A DNA stretch of 8,632 nt. Origin: Acidobacteriaceae bacterium. Lineage in GTDB: Bacteria > Acidobacteriota > Terriglobia > Bryobacterales > Bryobacteraceae. The DNA is taken from positions 1-8,632 of the forward strand of contig JAFAQG010000966.1 of the NCBI GenBank assembly GCA_019246575.1. Reading direction: 5' to 3'. Shown here in pieces: positions 1 through 6,580 of the stretch. The notes below the pieces were generated by a model. The model was not told the DNA's origin and ran no database searches. It saw only the letters and a program-made list of their open reading frames with translations. Within the stretch, counting starts at the first letter, position 1. Each line of letters opens with the position of its first letter. Made by a program: the position numbers and the translations under genes.

Positions 1-134
1 GCTGCATTAGGCTTCTGCTGCTTCGCGCAGGATACAAGCGCCACCGCGGCGAGGACGAGACACACCGTTGCGAAAAGGGACGATTTGAGCTTATAGAAAT
101 AGAGCGGCACGTGGCTGATTCTAAAGGGAGACAT
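1..134 (-). CDS. Putative lipoprotein, N-terminal fragment (runs off the left edge)
   Basis: Reading the minus strand from an ATG at 132-134 gives 44 complete codons with no stop before the window ends. The peptide has a basic N-region (Arg5, Lys15, Lys17), a hydrophobic stretch at about residues 20-34 (LFATVCLVLAAVALV), then Ser-Cys-Ala-Lys. Leu33-Val34-Ser35-Cys36 is a good lipobox, so the chain is predicted to be exported, lipidated on Cys36 and cleaved by signal peptidase II. The residues after the cysteine (AKQQKP) are polar, typical of the tether of a mature lipoprotein. The N-region is rather long, so a GTG at codon 9 is a possible alternative start. A weak GGGA lies about 8 bases upstream of the ATG. 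It is divergent from the galactokinase. The functional domain is outside the window, so nothing can be said about its role. Confidence 0.62.
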   Translation of the reverse strand, partial: MSPFRISHVPLYFYKLKSSLFATVCLVLAAVALVSCAKQQKPNA

Positions 135-243
135 GACTATCGTCCCACATCCGGAGCTGGAGTGCAGAGCCTAAAGCGAATACGGGTCCAGTGGATGCAC
201 TGTTCCAGGAAAATGTATGATTGTGCCGGCCATCTTATAGCTT
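135..243. promoter_or_regulatory. Divergent intergenic region between lipoprotein and galactokinase genes
   Basis: This 109-bp gap must carry the 5' signals of both divergent genes. On the plus strand a TATGAT at 216-221 is a plausible -10 element for the galactokinase, 22 bases before its start codon. The best upstream partner (TGGATG, 192-197, 18-bp spacer) matches the -35 consensus at only three of six positions. No strong Shine-Dalgarno sequence precedes the galactokinase ATG. No convincing operator palindrome is visible. The promoter call is an inference from location plus a weak -10 match. Confidence 0.3.
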
Positions 244-1446
244 ATGGCTTCTGCGCCTGTAGATAATGTTGAAGCGGCAAGGAATCTTCTTAGCGAAAGA
301 TCGCAGCGTAGCGGCGAAGTGCTCGCCATTTCGGTTCCCGGACGGCTGAACCTCATGGGCGAACACATCGATTATCACGGGCTAGCCGTTCTACCGATCG
401 CGCTCCAGCGCCATATCTCGATTGCCTTCCGGCGGCGTCCCGATCGTCAGATACATGTCGTATCTCAACTTAATGGCCAAGGTGAGCTTGTCGGAATCCT
501 CGACGGCGATTCCACGCCTGCTGCGCCGGGTGATTGGATGAATTACATCAGCGCGGCCGTGATTGCCGGGCGCACTCGCTGGAATCTGAACTACGGCATG
601 GACGCCGCGATTGCCTCCGATCTGCCCGCAGCAGCCGGATTATCGTCGTCCTCCGCATTATTGACCGCCGTTTTGCTTGCGTTGCTCGCTATGGACACCA
701 TTCGGCCCAGCTTCAAAGAGTTAATGGAAATACTTCCCGAAGCCGAGCAGTTCGTCGGCACTCGCGGAGGCGCCATGGATCACGCAGCTATCCTCGCTTC
801 TCGCGCGGGCCACGCGTTGCTGGTCGAGTTTGATCCCGTGGAAATCTCGCATATCCCGATTCCGGACGGTTGGTCCTTTCTCGTTTCGCACAGCATGATG
901 CAAGCGGAAAAATCCGGAGCGGTGCGCGCCGAATTTAATGCGCGCCGCGAAGCCGGCGTGAACGCGCTGCGAAAACTGGGGTTCTCTTCCTATCGCGCCG
1001 CGATCCAGCAAAACGGGGCTGGTGAACTTACCGAGATGGCTGCCGAGCAGGCCTGGCTCGGCAATCTGACCGATACCGAAATGCATGCGTTTCAGCACGT
1101 CGTCATGGAGGCCACTCGCGTCGATGACGCGTTGTCGGCGTTGCGCAACTCGGATGCCGCAGCGTTCGGAAACGTGCTGACTGCCTCGCACGCGAGCCTT
1201 CGATCGCAACTGCGAGTCAGCACGCCGGATTTGGACCGATTAGTTGATCTGGCGCTCGAGGCGGGCGCACTCGGGGCTCGTCTCTCGGGAGCAGGTTTCG
1301 GCGGCTGCGCGGTCGTCTTTTGCGCGCGTACACGTCTCGAGCAAGTTCGCGAAGGACTCATCGAGCGGTATTTCGCCGGCCGGCCGGATTTCGACCCGGA
1401 ACAGCATCTGTTTGAGGCCGTGCCTTCCAGGGGAGCGCTGGGGTGA
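244..1446 (+). CDS. Galactokinase family protein (GHMP kinase), GALK2-like motifs
   Basis: A 400-residue GHMP-superfamily sugar kinase, expected to phosphorylate C1 of galactose or a related sugar (for example GalNAc) with ATP in the cytoplasm. All three family motifs are present: VPGRLNLMGEHIDYHG at residues 31-46, the phosphate-binding GLSSSSALL at 132-140, and LSGAGFGGCAVVF at 347-359. The predicted catalytic pair is Arg34 and Asp179 (GGAMDHA). Length is normal for galactokinases. The ATG start is forced: an in-frame TAG lies two codons upstream (238-240), and about 30 residues before the PGR motif is usual for the family. The GEHIDY motif and a Phe (F231, in EFNARRE) where classical galactokinases have a sugar-contacting Tyr recall the eukaryotic GalNAc-kinase branch (GALK2). 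Galactose specificity is therefore uncertain and I withhold the symbol galK. No galT, galE or sugar transporter is adjacent. It stands alone, divergent from a lipoprotein gene and followed by about 600 bp without a gene. Confidence 0.88.
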   Translation: MASAPVDNVEAARNLLSERSQRSGEVLAISVPGRLNLMGEHIDYHGLAVLPIALQRHISIAFRRRPDRQIHVVSQLNGQGELVGILDGDSTPAAPGDWMNYISAAVIAGRTRWNLNYGMDAAIASDLPAAAGLSSSSALLTAVLLALLAMDTIRPSFKELMEILPEAEQFVGTRGGAMDHAAILASRAGHALLVEFDPVEISHIPIPDGWSFLVSHSMMQAEKSGAVRAEFNARREAGVNALRKLGFSSYRAAIQQNGAGELTEMAAEQAWLGNLTDTEMHAFQHVVMEATRVDDALSALRNSDAAAFGNVLTASHASLRSQLRVSTPDLDRLVDLALEAGALGARLSGAGFGGCAVVFCARTRLEQVREGLIERYFAGRPDFDPEQHLFEAVPSRGALG

Positions 1447-1503
1447 GTTATTGGACCTCGATACTATTCGTTTTTCGCATCGAGTAGAATTCTGCGTCGA
1501 GCT

Positions 1504-1525
1504 GGCTTCCCAGCCTGGGATAGCC
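1504..1525 (+). terminator. Hairpin downstream of galactokinase, possible terminator
   Basis: An interrupted inverted repeat: GGCT (1504-1507) and CCCAG (1509-1513) face CTGGG (1515-1519) and AGCC (1522-1525), with a small internal loop. It lies 58 bases past the galactokinase stop codon on the same strand. The downstream GTTTCTG is a poor U-tract, so intrinsic termination would be weak. A second, looser pair, CTCGAT/ATCGAG (1457-1462 and 1479-1484), flanks a T-rich loop just before it. Confidence 0.3.
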
Positions 1526-1971
1526 GTTTCTGCTCCCATTCCCATTGCTGGCGCTCTCATCCAATTATTCCTGGCGTGTTACGAATGGCCCGTTTGCGCC
1601 CAACCGCGGAAATTGGAGCAGCAATGTGCCTCGTTTGCAGAAGAAGGTGACAAGGACGGTTGATCGCGCACGCGAGAGGCAGAACGTTTGCGTGAATCAC
1701 AGGACAACAGCCCGAAACGCCTCGAAATTGGCCACAAATTTAATCGAGTGGGGTTGCGAATCGGTATGCCGAAACGTATGACTACGCACCGTGTGGTACG
1801 TATTGTCATGCGAGTGCAGGCGCAATGCACAAGAGCATGACTAAGTCCGGTATGGCGAGCTGCCAGCGCCCAACTCCTAAAATTCAACAGCGTAGCTAGG
1901 ATGACTTACGAGGACGTAGATACGCTTTTTGTCTCGAAATCTCGCAAACTTACTTCAGCTCACGTGACTTC

Positions 1972-1997
1972 GAGCTAGGTCGCGACTTCGACCGCTC
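1972..1997 (-). terminator. Hairpin downstream of M2 peptidase gene, possible terminator
   Basis: GAGC (1972-1975) and GGTCG (1978-1982) pair with CGACC (1989-1993) and GCTC (1994-1997). This gives a 9-bp stem with a two-base bulge and a six-base loop. It lies about 50 bases past the stop codon of the minus-strand M2 peptidase gene, where a terminator is expected. No T-run follows on the minus strand, so it may stabilise a 3' end or be incidental. Confidence 0.28.
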
Positions 1998-2048
1998 TCC
2001 GGGCGCGCCAGAAAGCCGCACCACTGCAGTCGCGCAACTAACTAGACG

Positions 2049-3914
2049 CTAATCCGCTACCAGCGCATTTTTCGGCAGCGTCCAGCCGAGTTTCTCGCCC
2101 GCATTTTGGGTCTTCAGCCAATCTACCAGCGGCTGGAAATAGTCGATCAGCGCGCCTGCATCGGCTCGGTCCTCTCCTGTGAGAACCTTCATCGCAGCAG
2201 GCCAAGGCTTCGAGGCCCCGAGCGCCAACATGGCCTCGAATTTCGATCCCGCTTCTTTCGACGCATACACGGAGCACCGGTTCAGCGGGCCGCTATAGCC
2301 GGCGGCCTGGCACATGCCCCGGTAGAACTGAAACTGATAAATTGCCGCCAGGAAGTAGCGAGCATACGGCGTGTTCGAGGGAATGTGATACTTCGCCCCG
2401 GGATCGAAATCCGCTTCACTACGGTCCACCGGGGGCGCGACACCCTGGTACTCCTCCCGTAATTTCCACCAGGCTCTGTTGTAATCGCCAGGCTTGATCT
2501 CGCCAGAAAACACCTGCCATCGCCATTTGTCGATGAGAAGTCCGAATGGCAGAAACGCAATTCGATCGAGCGCTCTTCGAAGGAGGAGCGGAATGTCTGC
2601 CGAAACCGGAGGCACGTCTTCAATCAGGCCGATTTTCTTCAGATACTCAGGCGTAATCGACAACGCAATCGAATCGCCTATCGCTTCGTGAAACCCGTCG
2701 TTCGCCCCGTTCCGGAATAAGTAGGGTTGAGTTCGATACGCCAAATCGTAGTAAAGATGTCCGAGCTCGTGATGGACGACAGTGAAGTCATCCGTCGTCA
2801 TATGAAGACAGACTTTGAGTCGCACGTCCTGGTCTTCATCGACGTCCCACGCACTCGCGTGACACACCACGTCGCGGTCGCGCGGTTTGGTCAACATGGC
2901 TCGTTGCCAGAATGTTTCCGGCAGAGCGCCTAAACCCAGCGATTCGAAAAAGCGCTCGCCGTAGTGCACCAGTTGCTTAGCATCCGTATTTCGCGCCTGC
3001 AGAATTTTCCCGAGGTCGTACGTAGCCGGGGCCGAGGGCGGCGCGACAATGTCATAGATGTTTCCCCACTCCTGTGCCCACATGTTGCCCAACAGATCGG
3101 CGGGAATCATTCCATCGGGACGAGCGGCAATTGCTCCGTACTTTTCGATAAGCCGCTTGCGGACGTAAGCATGGAGCTGGAGGTACAGCGGCTTTACCTG
3201 CTGCCATAGGCGCTCGAGATCGGCCGAGAACTGCTCGGGTTTCATGTCGTATTTCGCGCGCCACATCGCTCCCGTATCCGCAAAACCCAGTTCTCTCGCA
3301 CCCTGATTTGACAGCTCCACGAACCGCGCATAGCGATCTTTCATGGGAGCGCCAATCTTGTGCCAGCCAACCCACATCGCTTGTTGCTCCTTCGGGTCGC
3401 GGCTCTTAGCCATACGTTCTTCGAGATCGTCGATACCCAGACATTTTGAGTCTCCGGCCTGAGGGCAATATTTGCCGCTGCCGTACGCAGCCTCGAGCCA
3501 GCTCCCGACTTCTGTTGCTTCGGCGCGTAGCTTGGGATCGTTTGGGGCGGGCAACGTCAAAGAAAGCTTTAGAAGCTCGAATTTCCGCTTCAGGTCCGAT
3601 GGCAGATCCAGATTTTCAAATCGTTTCGCCTCTGCTACCAGTTGCGTCGTACGCGCAATGAAGGCCTCATCCGCTTTCGCCGCGATCTTCTGCGTATCGA
3701 GGGTGATGTACGTTTCTTCGACCCAACCGGCCCTTTCGGCGGCGCTGCTCAATTCCAGCAGTTCCGTTTCCGCTTTGTTCATGAAGGCTTCAGCCTCGCT
3801 CACGCGCGGCTTCGAAGGACCGTTCGCCACAACGGCACGCGAGGTCGAAATTATCACCGCGATGCCAAGCAATAACCCCAAAGTGCGTTTCACGATGCGA
3901 CGAGTGTAGCGCAC
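2049..3914 (-). CDS. Exported M2 family peptidyl-dipeptidase (angiotensin-converting-enzyme homologue)
   Basis: A 621-residue zinc dipeptidyl carboxypeptidase, expected to remove C-terminal dipeptides from peptides in the periplasm or outside the cell. Residues 1-30 form a signal peptide (basic Arg5-Arg10, hydrophobic core LGLLLGIAVII). The zinc site is complete: HELGH at 382-386 and Glu410 in GFHEAIGD, with ACE spacing. Substrate-binding counterparts of human testis ACE are all visible: Gln281, His352, Lys508, His510, Tyr517 and Tyr520. The three conserved disulfides are represented by Cys150/Cys158, Cys351/Cys369 and Cys535/Cys547. The chloride-II pair is kept (Tyr222, Arg519). In chloride site I, Trp482 and Arg486 remain, but the Arg186 position of testis ACE appears to be His185. 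The start is GTG at 3912-3914, the first possible start after an in-frame TGA 18 bases upstream; a GTG seven codons later is possible. No good Shine-Dalgarno is seen. It is divergent from ligD across only 33 bp. One ACE domain, no membrane anchor. Confidence 0.93.
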   Translation of the reverse strand: MRYTRRIVKRTLGLLLGIAVIISTSRAVVANGPSKPRVSEAEAFMNKAETELLELSSAAERAGWVEETYITLDTQKIAAKADEAFIARTTQLVAEAKRFENLDLPSDLKRKFELLKLSLTLPAPNDPKLRAEATEVGSWLEAAYGSGKYCPQAGDSKCLGIDDLEERMAKSRDPKEQQAMWVGWHKIGAPMKDRYARFVELSNQGARELGFADTGAMWRAKYDMKPEQFSADLERLWQQVKPLYLQLHAYVRKRLIEKYGAIAARPDGMIPADLLGNMWAQEWGNIYDIVAPPSAPATYDLGKILQARNTDAKQLVHYGERFFESLGLGALPETFWQRAMLTKPRDRDVVCHASAWDVDEDQDVRLKVCLHMTTDDFTVVHHELGHLYYDLAYRTQPYLFRNGANDGFHEAIGDSIALSITPEYLKKIGLIEDVPPVSADIPLLLRRALDRIAFLPFGLLIDKWRWQVFSGEIKPGDYNRAWWKLREEYQGVAPPVDRSEADFDPGAKYHIPSNTPYARYFLAAIYQFQFYRGMCQAAGYSGPLNRCSVYASKEAGSKFEAMLALGASKPWPAAMKVLTGEDRADAGALIDYFQPLVDWLKTQNAGEKLGWTLPKNALVAD

Positions 3915-3947
3915 CAGAAAGCAGGCGCGTCACTGAAGAGAGGCAGA
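3915..3947. promoter_or_regulatory. 33-bp divergent gap between M2 peptidase and ligD starts
   Basis: Both flanking genes are read outward from this gap and both appear to use GTG starts. On the plus strand AGAGG (3939-3943) sits four bases before the ligD GTG, a usable though closely spaced Shine-Dalgarno. The gap is too short for two separate conventional promoters. At least one promoter must therefore lie inside the opposite coding sequence, or the transcripts must overlap or be leaderless. No -10/-35 pair was recognisable here. Confidence 0.45.
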
Positions 3948-6488
3948 GTGGCGGAGCGGCGCAAGGCGGCGGCAAAACAGGAGCTCGAAATCGGCGACCG
4001 CAGGGTGCCGGTTTCAAATCTGGAGAAGGTTTTCTACCCGGAGAGCGGCTTCACCAAAGCCCAGGTGATCGACTACTACATCCGAGTCTCCGAATTTCTG
4101 CTGCCCCATATGAGGAACCGGCCGGTTACGTTGAAACGGTTCCCAGACGGCGTGCGCGGACAAGCGTTTTATGAGAAGGATGCGCCCGGATTTACGCCGA
4201 AGTGGATTCAGACCTTTCCCGTTCCTCGCCGCGCGGGCGGAACACCCATTCAGTACATCCTGATCAATGACCTCCCCACGCTTGTCTGGTGCGCGAATGC
4301 GGCCGCCATCGAGCTGCATCCGTTTCTACATTGCGCTCCGGAGTTACAGCGCCCCACCTCCGTTGTGTTCGATCTGGATCCCGGCGTCGGGTCGGACATA
4401 CTGACCTGTGCGCAAGTTGCATTCATCGTCAAAGATGGGTTGCAGCGGCTCGGCCTCGAGTGTTTCCCGAAGGTCTCAGGATCGAAAGGCATTCAGCTCT
4501 ATGTGCCGTTGAACACCGCTACTACTTACGAGATAACGCAGCCGTTCGCTCGCGCCTTGGCCGATCTCCTTGCGAAACAGCATCCAAAGCTCATCGTCGC
4601 CGAAATGGCAAAGAGCGAGCGGACAAAAAAGGTTTTTATCGACTGGAGCCAGAACTCCGACTACAAAACCACGGTCGGCGTCTACTCATTGCGCGCCAAG
4701 CTGGGGCGTCCCTTTGCGTCGCTGCCGGTCAGTTGGGAGGAATTGAAGAACGCATGCGAATCGCGCGATTCCCACACTCTCTACTTTCAACCTGAGGACG
4801 CGTTGAAGAGAATGGCTGAAGTCGGGGACCTCTTTGCGCCGGTGTTGACGCTTGAGCAAAATCTTCCCCCATCCGCGGCCCAAAGCTTCGCAGCGGCAAC
4901 CGACCGGAGTGCGCGAGTGAAGACGCCGCTTCGCACCTATGCGCAGAAGCGCGATTTTTCGAAAACCGCGGAGCCGGCGCCCACCTTACCTCGCGCGAGC
5001 GCCCAGGGCGGCCGCAAGCGCTTCGTGATTCAAAAACACGCAGCCAGCCATTTGCATTACGATTTCCGGCTCGAGATGCACAATGTCCTCAAGTCTTGGG
5101 CAGTGCCGAAGGGTGTTCCTTTGACGCTCGACGAAAAGCGGCTTGCGATGGCGACCGAGGATCATCCCATCGATTATTTGCAGTTCGAGGGCACGATCCC
5201 TGCAGGCCAATACGGTGGCGGGACGGTCATGGTTTGGGATATCGGCACTTATGAATTGATGGAAGGAAACTACTACAAAGGTTACCTGCACATCTATCTC
5301 GAAGGCAGAAAACTGAAAGGCGAATGGGTTCTGACGAAGGACCGGGCAGCGGGCAATAACAAATGGTCGCTCGTAAAGGCTGGCGTATCGATCAAACCGC
5401 TGAGCGCGAAAAGGGAGAACGTCTCAGCCTTGACGCGACGAACGCTCGAGCAGATTGCATCGGCGAACGATGCCCAGTGGCATAGTAATCGCACCTCCGT
5501 TCCGGGCATCGATCTTGATAACGTGCCGCAGAGTCCGATGGAATTTATCGAGCCCATGCAGTGCAAGCTCGTCTCCACTCTGCCCGAAGGTGCGGAGTGG
5601 CAATATGAAGCCAAGCTGGACGGCTACCGCGCGCTCGGTATCAAGACCGGCGGGGATGTGAAGCTGCTCTCGCGCCGTAATAACCTTCTGAACGATAGAT
5701 TCGCCGCAATTCCTGCAGCGCTGAACAGCGTTGACGACGGCATCATCCTGGACGGAGCGATTGTGGCGCTCGACGCTGAGGGCCGAACCTCGTTTAACCT
5801 GCTTCAACACTACAAGCCCGGCGATCATTCGCTCGCCTTCTACATCTTCGATCTACTCGCCTACCGCGCGCGCGACACCACCGCGCTTCCCTTGAAGCAA
5901 CGCCGCGCTCTGCTCGAATCGATTGCTCTTACCGATCCCGTCCGGCTCTCTGCTTCGCTTCAAGCGACTCCGGAAGATCTGATCGCCGCCGTTCGAAAGC
6001 AGGGCCTTGAAGGCGTCATTGCGAAACGAACCGACAGCCGCTACGAACCAGGCCAGCGGAGCGGCCGCTGGGTGAAATTCAAAGTGAACCAGGGACAGGA
6101 GCTGGTCGTTGGGGGCTACAAGCCGGGAGGGAAGAACCATTTCGACAATCTCGCCGTAGGCTACTACGACGCCGGTCGCCTGATTTTTATTGCGAAGCTG
6201 AAAAACGGCTTCACTCCGGAAATGAAAGACCAGATCTTCGAGCGTCTAAAGAAGCTCGAAACACGTGTTTGCCCTTTCGACAATTTACCGGAGCCGAAGA
6301 ATGCGCGCCGCGGCGAGGCTTTAACCTCCGAGGCGATGAAGAAATATCGTTGGATCAAGCCCGCGCTGGTCGTACAGGTCGAATTCACCGACTGGACGGC
6401 GGCGAATCACTTGCGGCATTCCAGCTTCGCCGGGATCCGCGACGATAAGAACCCGCGTGAAGTCGTTCACGAGGTACCCGAGCCTTAA
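3948..6488 (+). CDS. ligD: NHEJ DNA repair protein LigD (polymerase-phosphoesterase-ligase)
   Basis: An 846-residue three-domain enzyme of bacterial non-homologous end joining, which trims, fills and seals double-strand breaks together with Ku. POL domain (about 10-300): VFDLDPG gives Asp142/Asp144, and FIDWSQN gives Asp232 as third metal ligand; SGSKGIQ (177-183) has Gln where many homologues have His. Phosphoesterase domain (about 328-480): starts with the usual YAQKRDF segment and carries His364, His370, Asp372, Arg374 (QKHAASHLHYDFR), then His406 and Tyr410. Ligase domain (about 530-846): nucleophile Lys556 in EAKLDGYR, SRRN at 575-578, FDLL near 634-637, EGVIAKR with Glu688, WVKFK at 708-712, and C-terminal RHSSFAGIRDDK. 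Motif III reads LDGAIVALD: Ala604 replaces the expected Glu. The POL-PE-LIG order matches Mycobacterium rather than Pseudomonas. The GTG start has AGAGG four bases upstream and fits the family N-terminus; no in-frame ATG lies upstream. No Ku gene is adjacent. Confidence 0.96.
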   Translation: MAERRKAAAKQELEIGDRRVPVSNLEKVFYPESGFTKAQVIDYYIRVSEFLLPHMRNRPVTLKRFPDGVRGQAFYEKDAPGFTPKWIQTFPVPRRAGGTPIQYILINDLPTLVWCANAAAIELHPFLHCAPELQRPTSVVFDLDPGVGSDILTCAQVAFIVKDGLQRLGLECFPKVSGSKGIQLYVPLNTATTYEITQPFARALADLLAKQHPKLIVAEMAKSERTKKVFIDWSQNSDYKTTVGVYSLRAKLGRPFASLPVSWEELKNACESRDSHTLYFQPEDALKRMAEVGDLFAPVLTLEQNLPPSAAQSFAAATDRSARVKTPLRTYAQKRDFSKTAEPAPTLPRASAQGGRKRFVIQKHAASHLHYDFRLEMHNVLKSWAVPKGVPLTLDEKRLAMATEDHPIDYLQFEGTIPAGQYGGGTVMVWDIGTYELMEGNYYKGYLHIYLEGRKLKGEWVLTKDRAAGNNKWSLVKAGVSIKPLSAKRENVSALTRRTLEQIASANDAQWHSNRTSVPGIDLDNVPQSPMEFIEPMQCKLVSTLPEGAEWQYEAKLDGYRALGIKTGGDVKLLSRRNNLLNDRFAAIPAALNSVDDGIILDGAIVALDAEGRTSFNLLQHYKPGDHSLAFYIFDLLAYRARDTTALPLKQRRALLESIALTDPVRLSASLQATPEDLIAAVRKQGLEGVIAKRTDSRYEPGQRSGRWVKFKVNQGQELVVGGYKPGGKNHFDNLAVGYYDAGRLIFIAKLKNGFTPEMKDQIFERLKKLETRVCPFDNLPEPKNARRGEALTSEAMKKYRWIKPALVVQVEFTDWTAANHLRHSSFAGIRDDKNPREVVHEVPEP

Positions 6489-6528
6489 TCTCGGAGCCGA
6501 TTGACTGAGCAACTCTAGCTGGGGCGGA

Positions 6529-6543
6529 TTGATCAGAGATCAA
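6529..6543. repeat. Small palindromic hairpin in the ligD 3' gap
   Basis: TTGATC (6529-6534) and GATCAA (6538-6543) form a perfect 6-bp stem with an AGA loop. A further pair, GAGCA (6507-6511) and TGCTC (6545-6549), encloses it. It lies 40 bases past the ligD stop in a convergent gap of 70 bp, so it may contribute to 3'-end formation for either gene. No T-run follows on either strand. Confidence 0.35.
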
Positions 6544-6553
6544 CTGCTCGTCC

Positions 6554-6580
6554 CGCACTCAAAATGACAGTTTGAGTGCG
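6554..6580. terminator. 10-bp perfect hairpin spanning the stop of the Oar-like gene
   Basis: CGCACTCAAA (6554-6563) is the exact reverse complement of TTTGAGTGCG (6571-6580), separated by a 7-base loop. The stem is the strongest inverted repeat I found in the window. It contains the TGA stop (6559-6561) and the last seven sense codons of the minus-strand outer-membrane protein gene, and lies 66 bases past the end of ligD. It could end or stabilise transcripts from either side of this convergent junction. Neither strand has a following T-run, so classical intrinsic termination is not clearly supported. Confidence 0.42.

Larger units (their letters stand above)
1447..2048. other. Gene-free intergenic region (about 600 bp)
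   Basis: This stretch separates the galactokinase from the convergent M2 peptidase gene. Short open frames occur on both strands (for example 1545-1781 plus and 1579-1887 minus), but none has a recognisable domain, a credible ribosome binding site or coding-like composition. A 25-codon ATG frame at 1901-1978 is likewise unsupported. Features I can see are inverted repeats at 1457-1462/1479-1484, 1504-1525 and 1972-1997, and a direct repeat GACTTCGA at 1966-1973 and 1984-1991. No tRNA, transposase remnant or CRISPR-like repeat was seen. It could be a decayed gene, a small RNA locus or simply spacer; the sequence alone does not decide. Confidence 0.6.

Noticed and set aside
721..1209. A 162-codon open frame antisense to the galactokinase
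   Set aside because: The plus strand carries a complete galactokinase with all motifs. The antisense peptide has no recognisable domain and is the usual by-product of GC-rich coding DNA.
1750..1775. GGTTGCGAATC, resembling a tRNA T-arm
   Set aside because: No acceptor stem, D-arm or anticodon arm could be fitted around it on either strand, and the expected GGTTCGAATCC is interrupted.
1901..1978. A 25-codon ATG frame (MTYEDVDTLFVSKSRK...) as a possible small protein
   Set aside because: There is no ribosome binding site, no recognised similarity and no hydrophobic or structural signature; chance is sufficient.
3472..3909. A 145-codon plus-strand frame opposite the M2 peptidase N-terminus
   Set aside because: It is a mirror of the signal peptide and N-domain coding region, is low in complexity (Ser/Ala/Arg rich) and has no family signature.
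4289..4795. A 168-codon frame inside ligD in another reading frame
   Set aside because: It overlaps the polymerase domain, whose catalytic motifs are intact. The alternative peptide is Arg/Ser rich with no recognisable domain.
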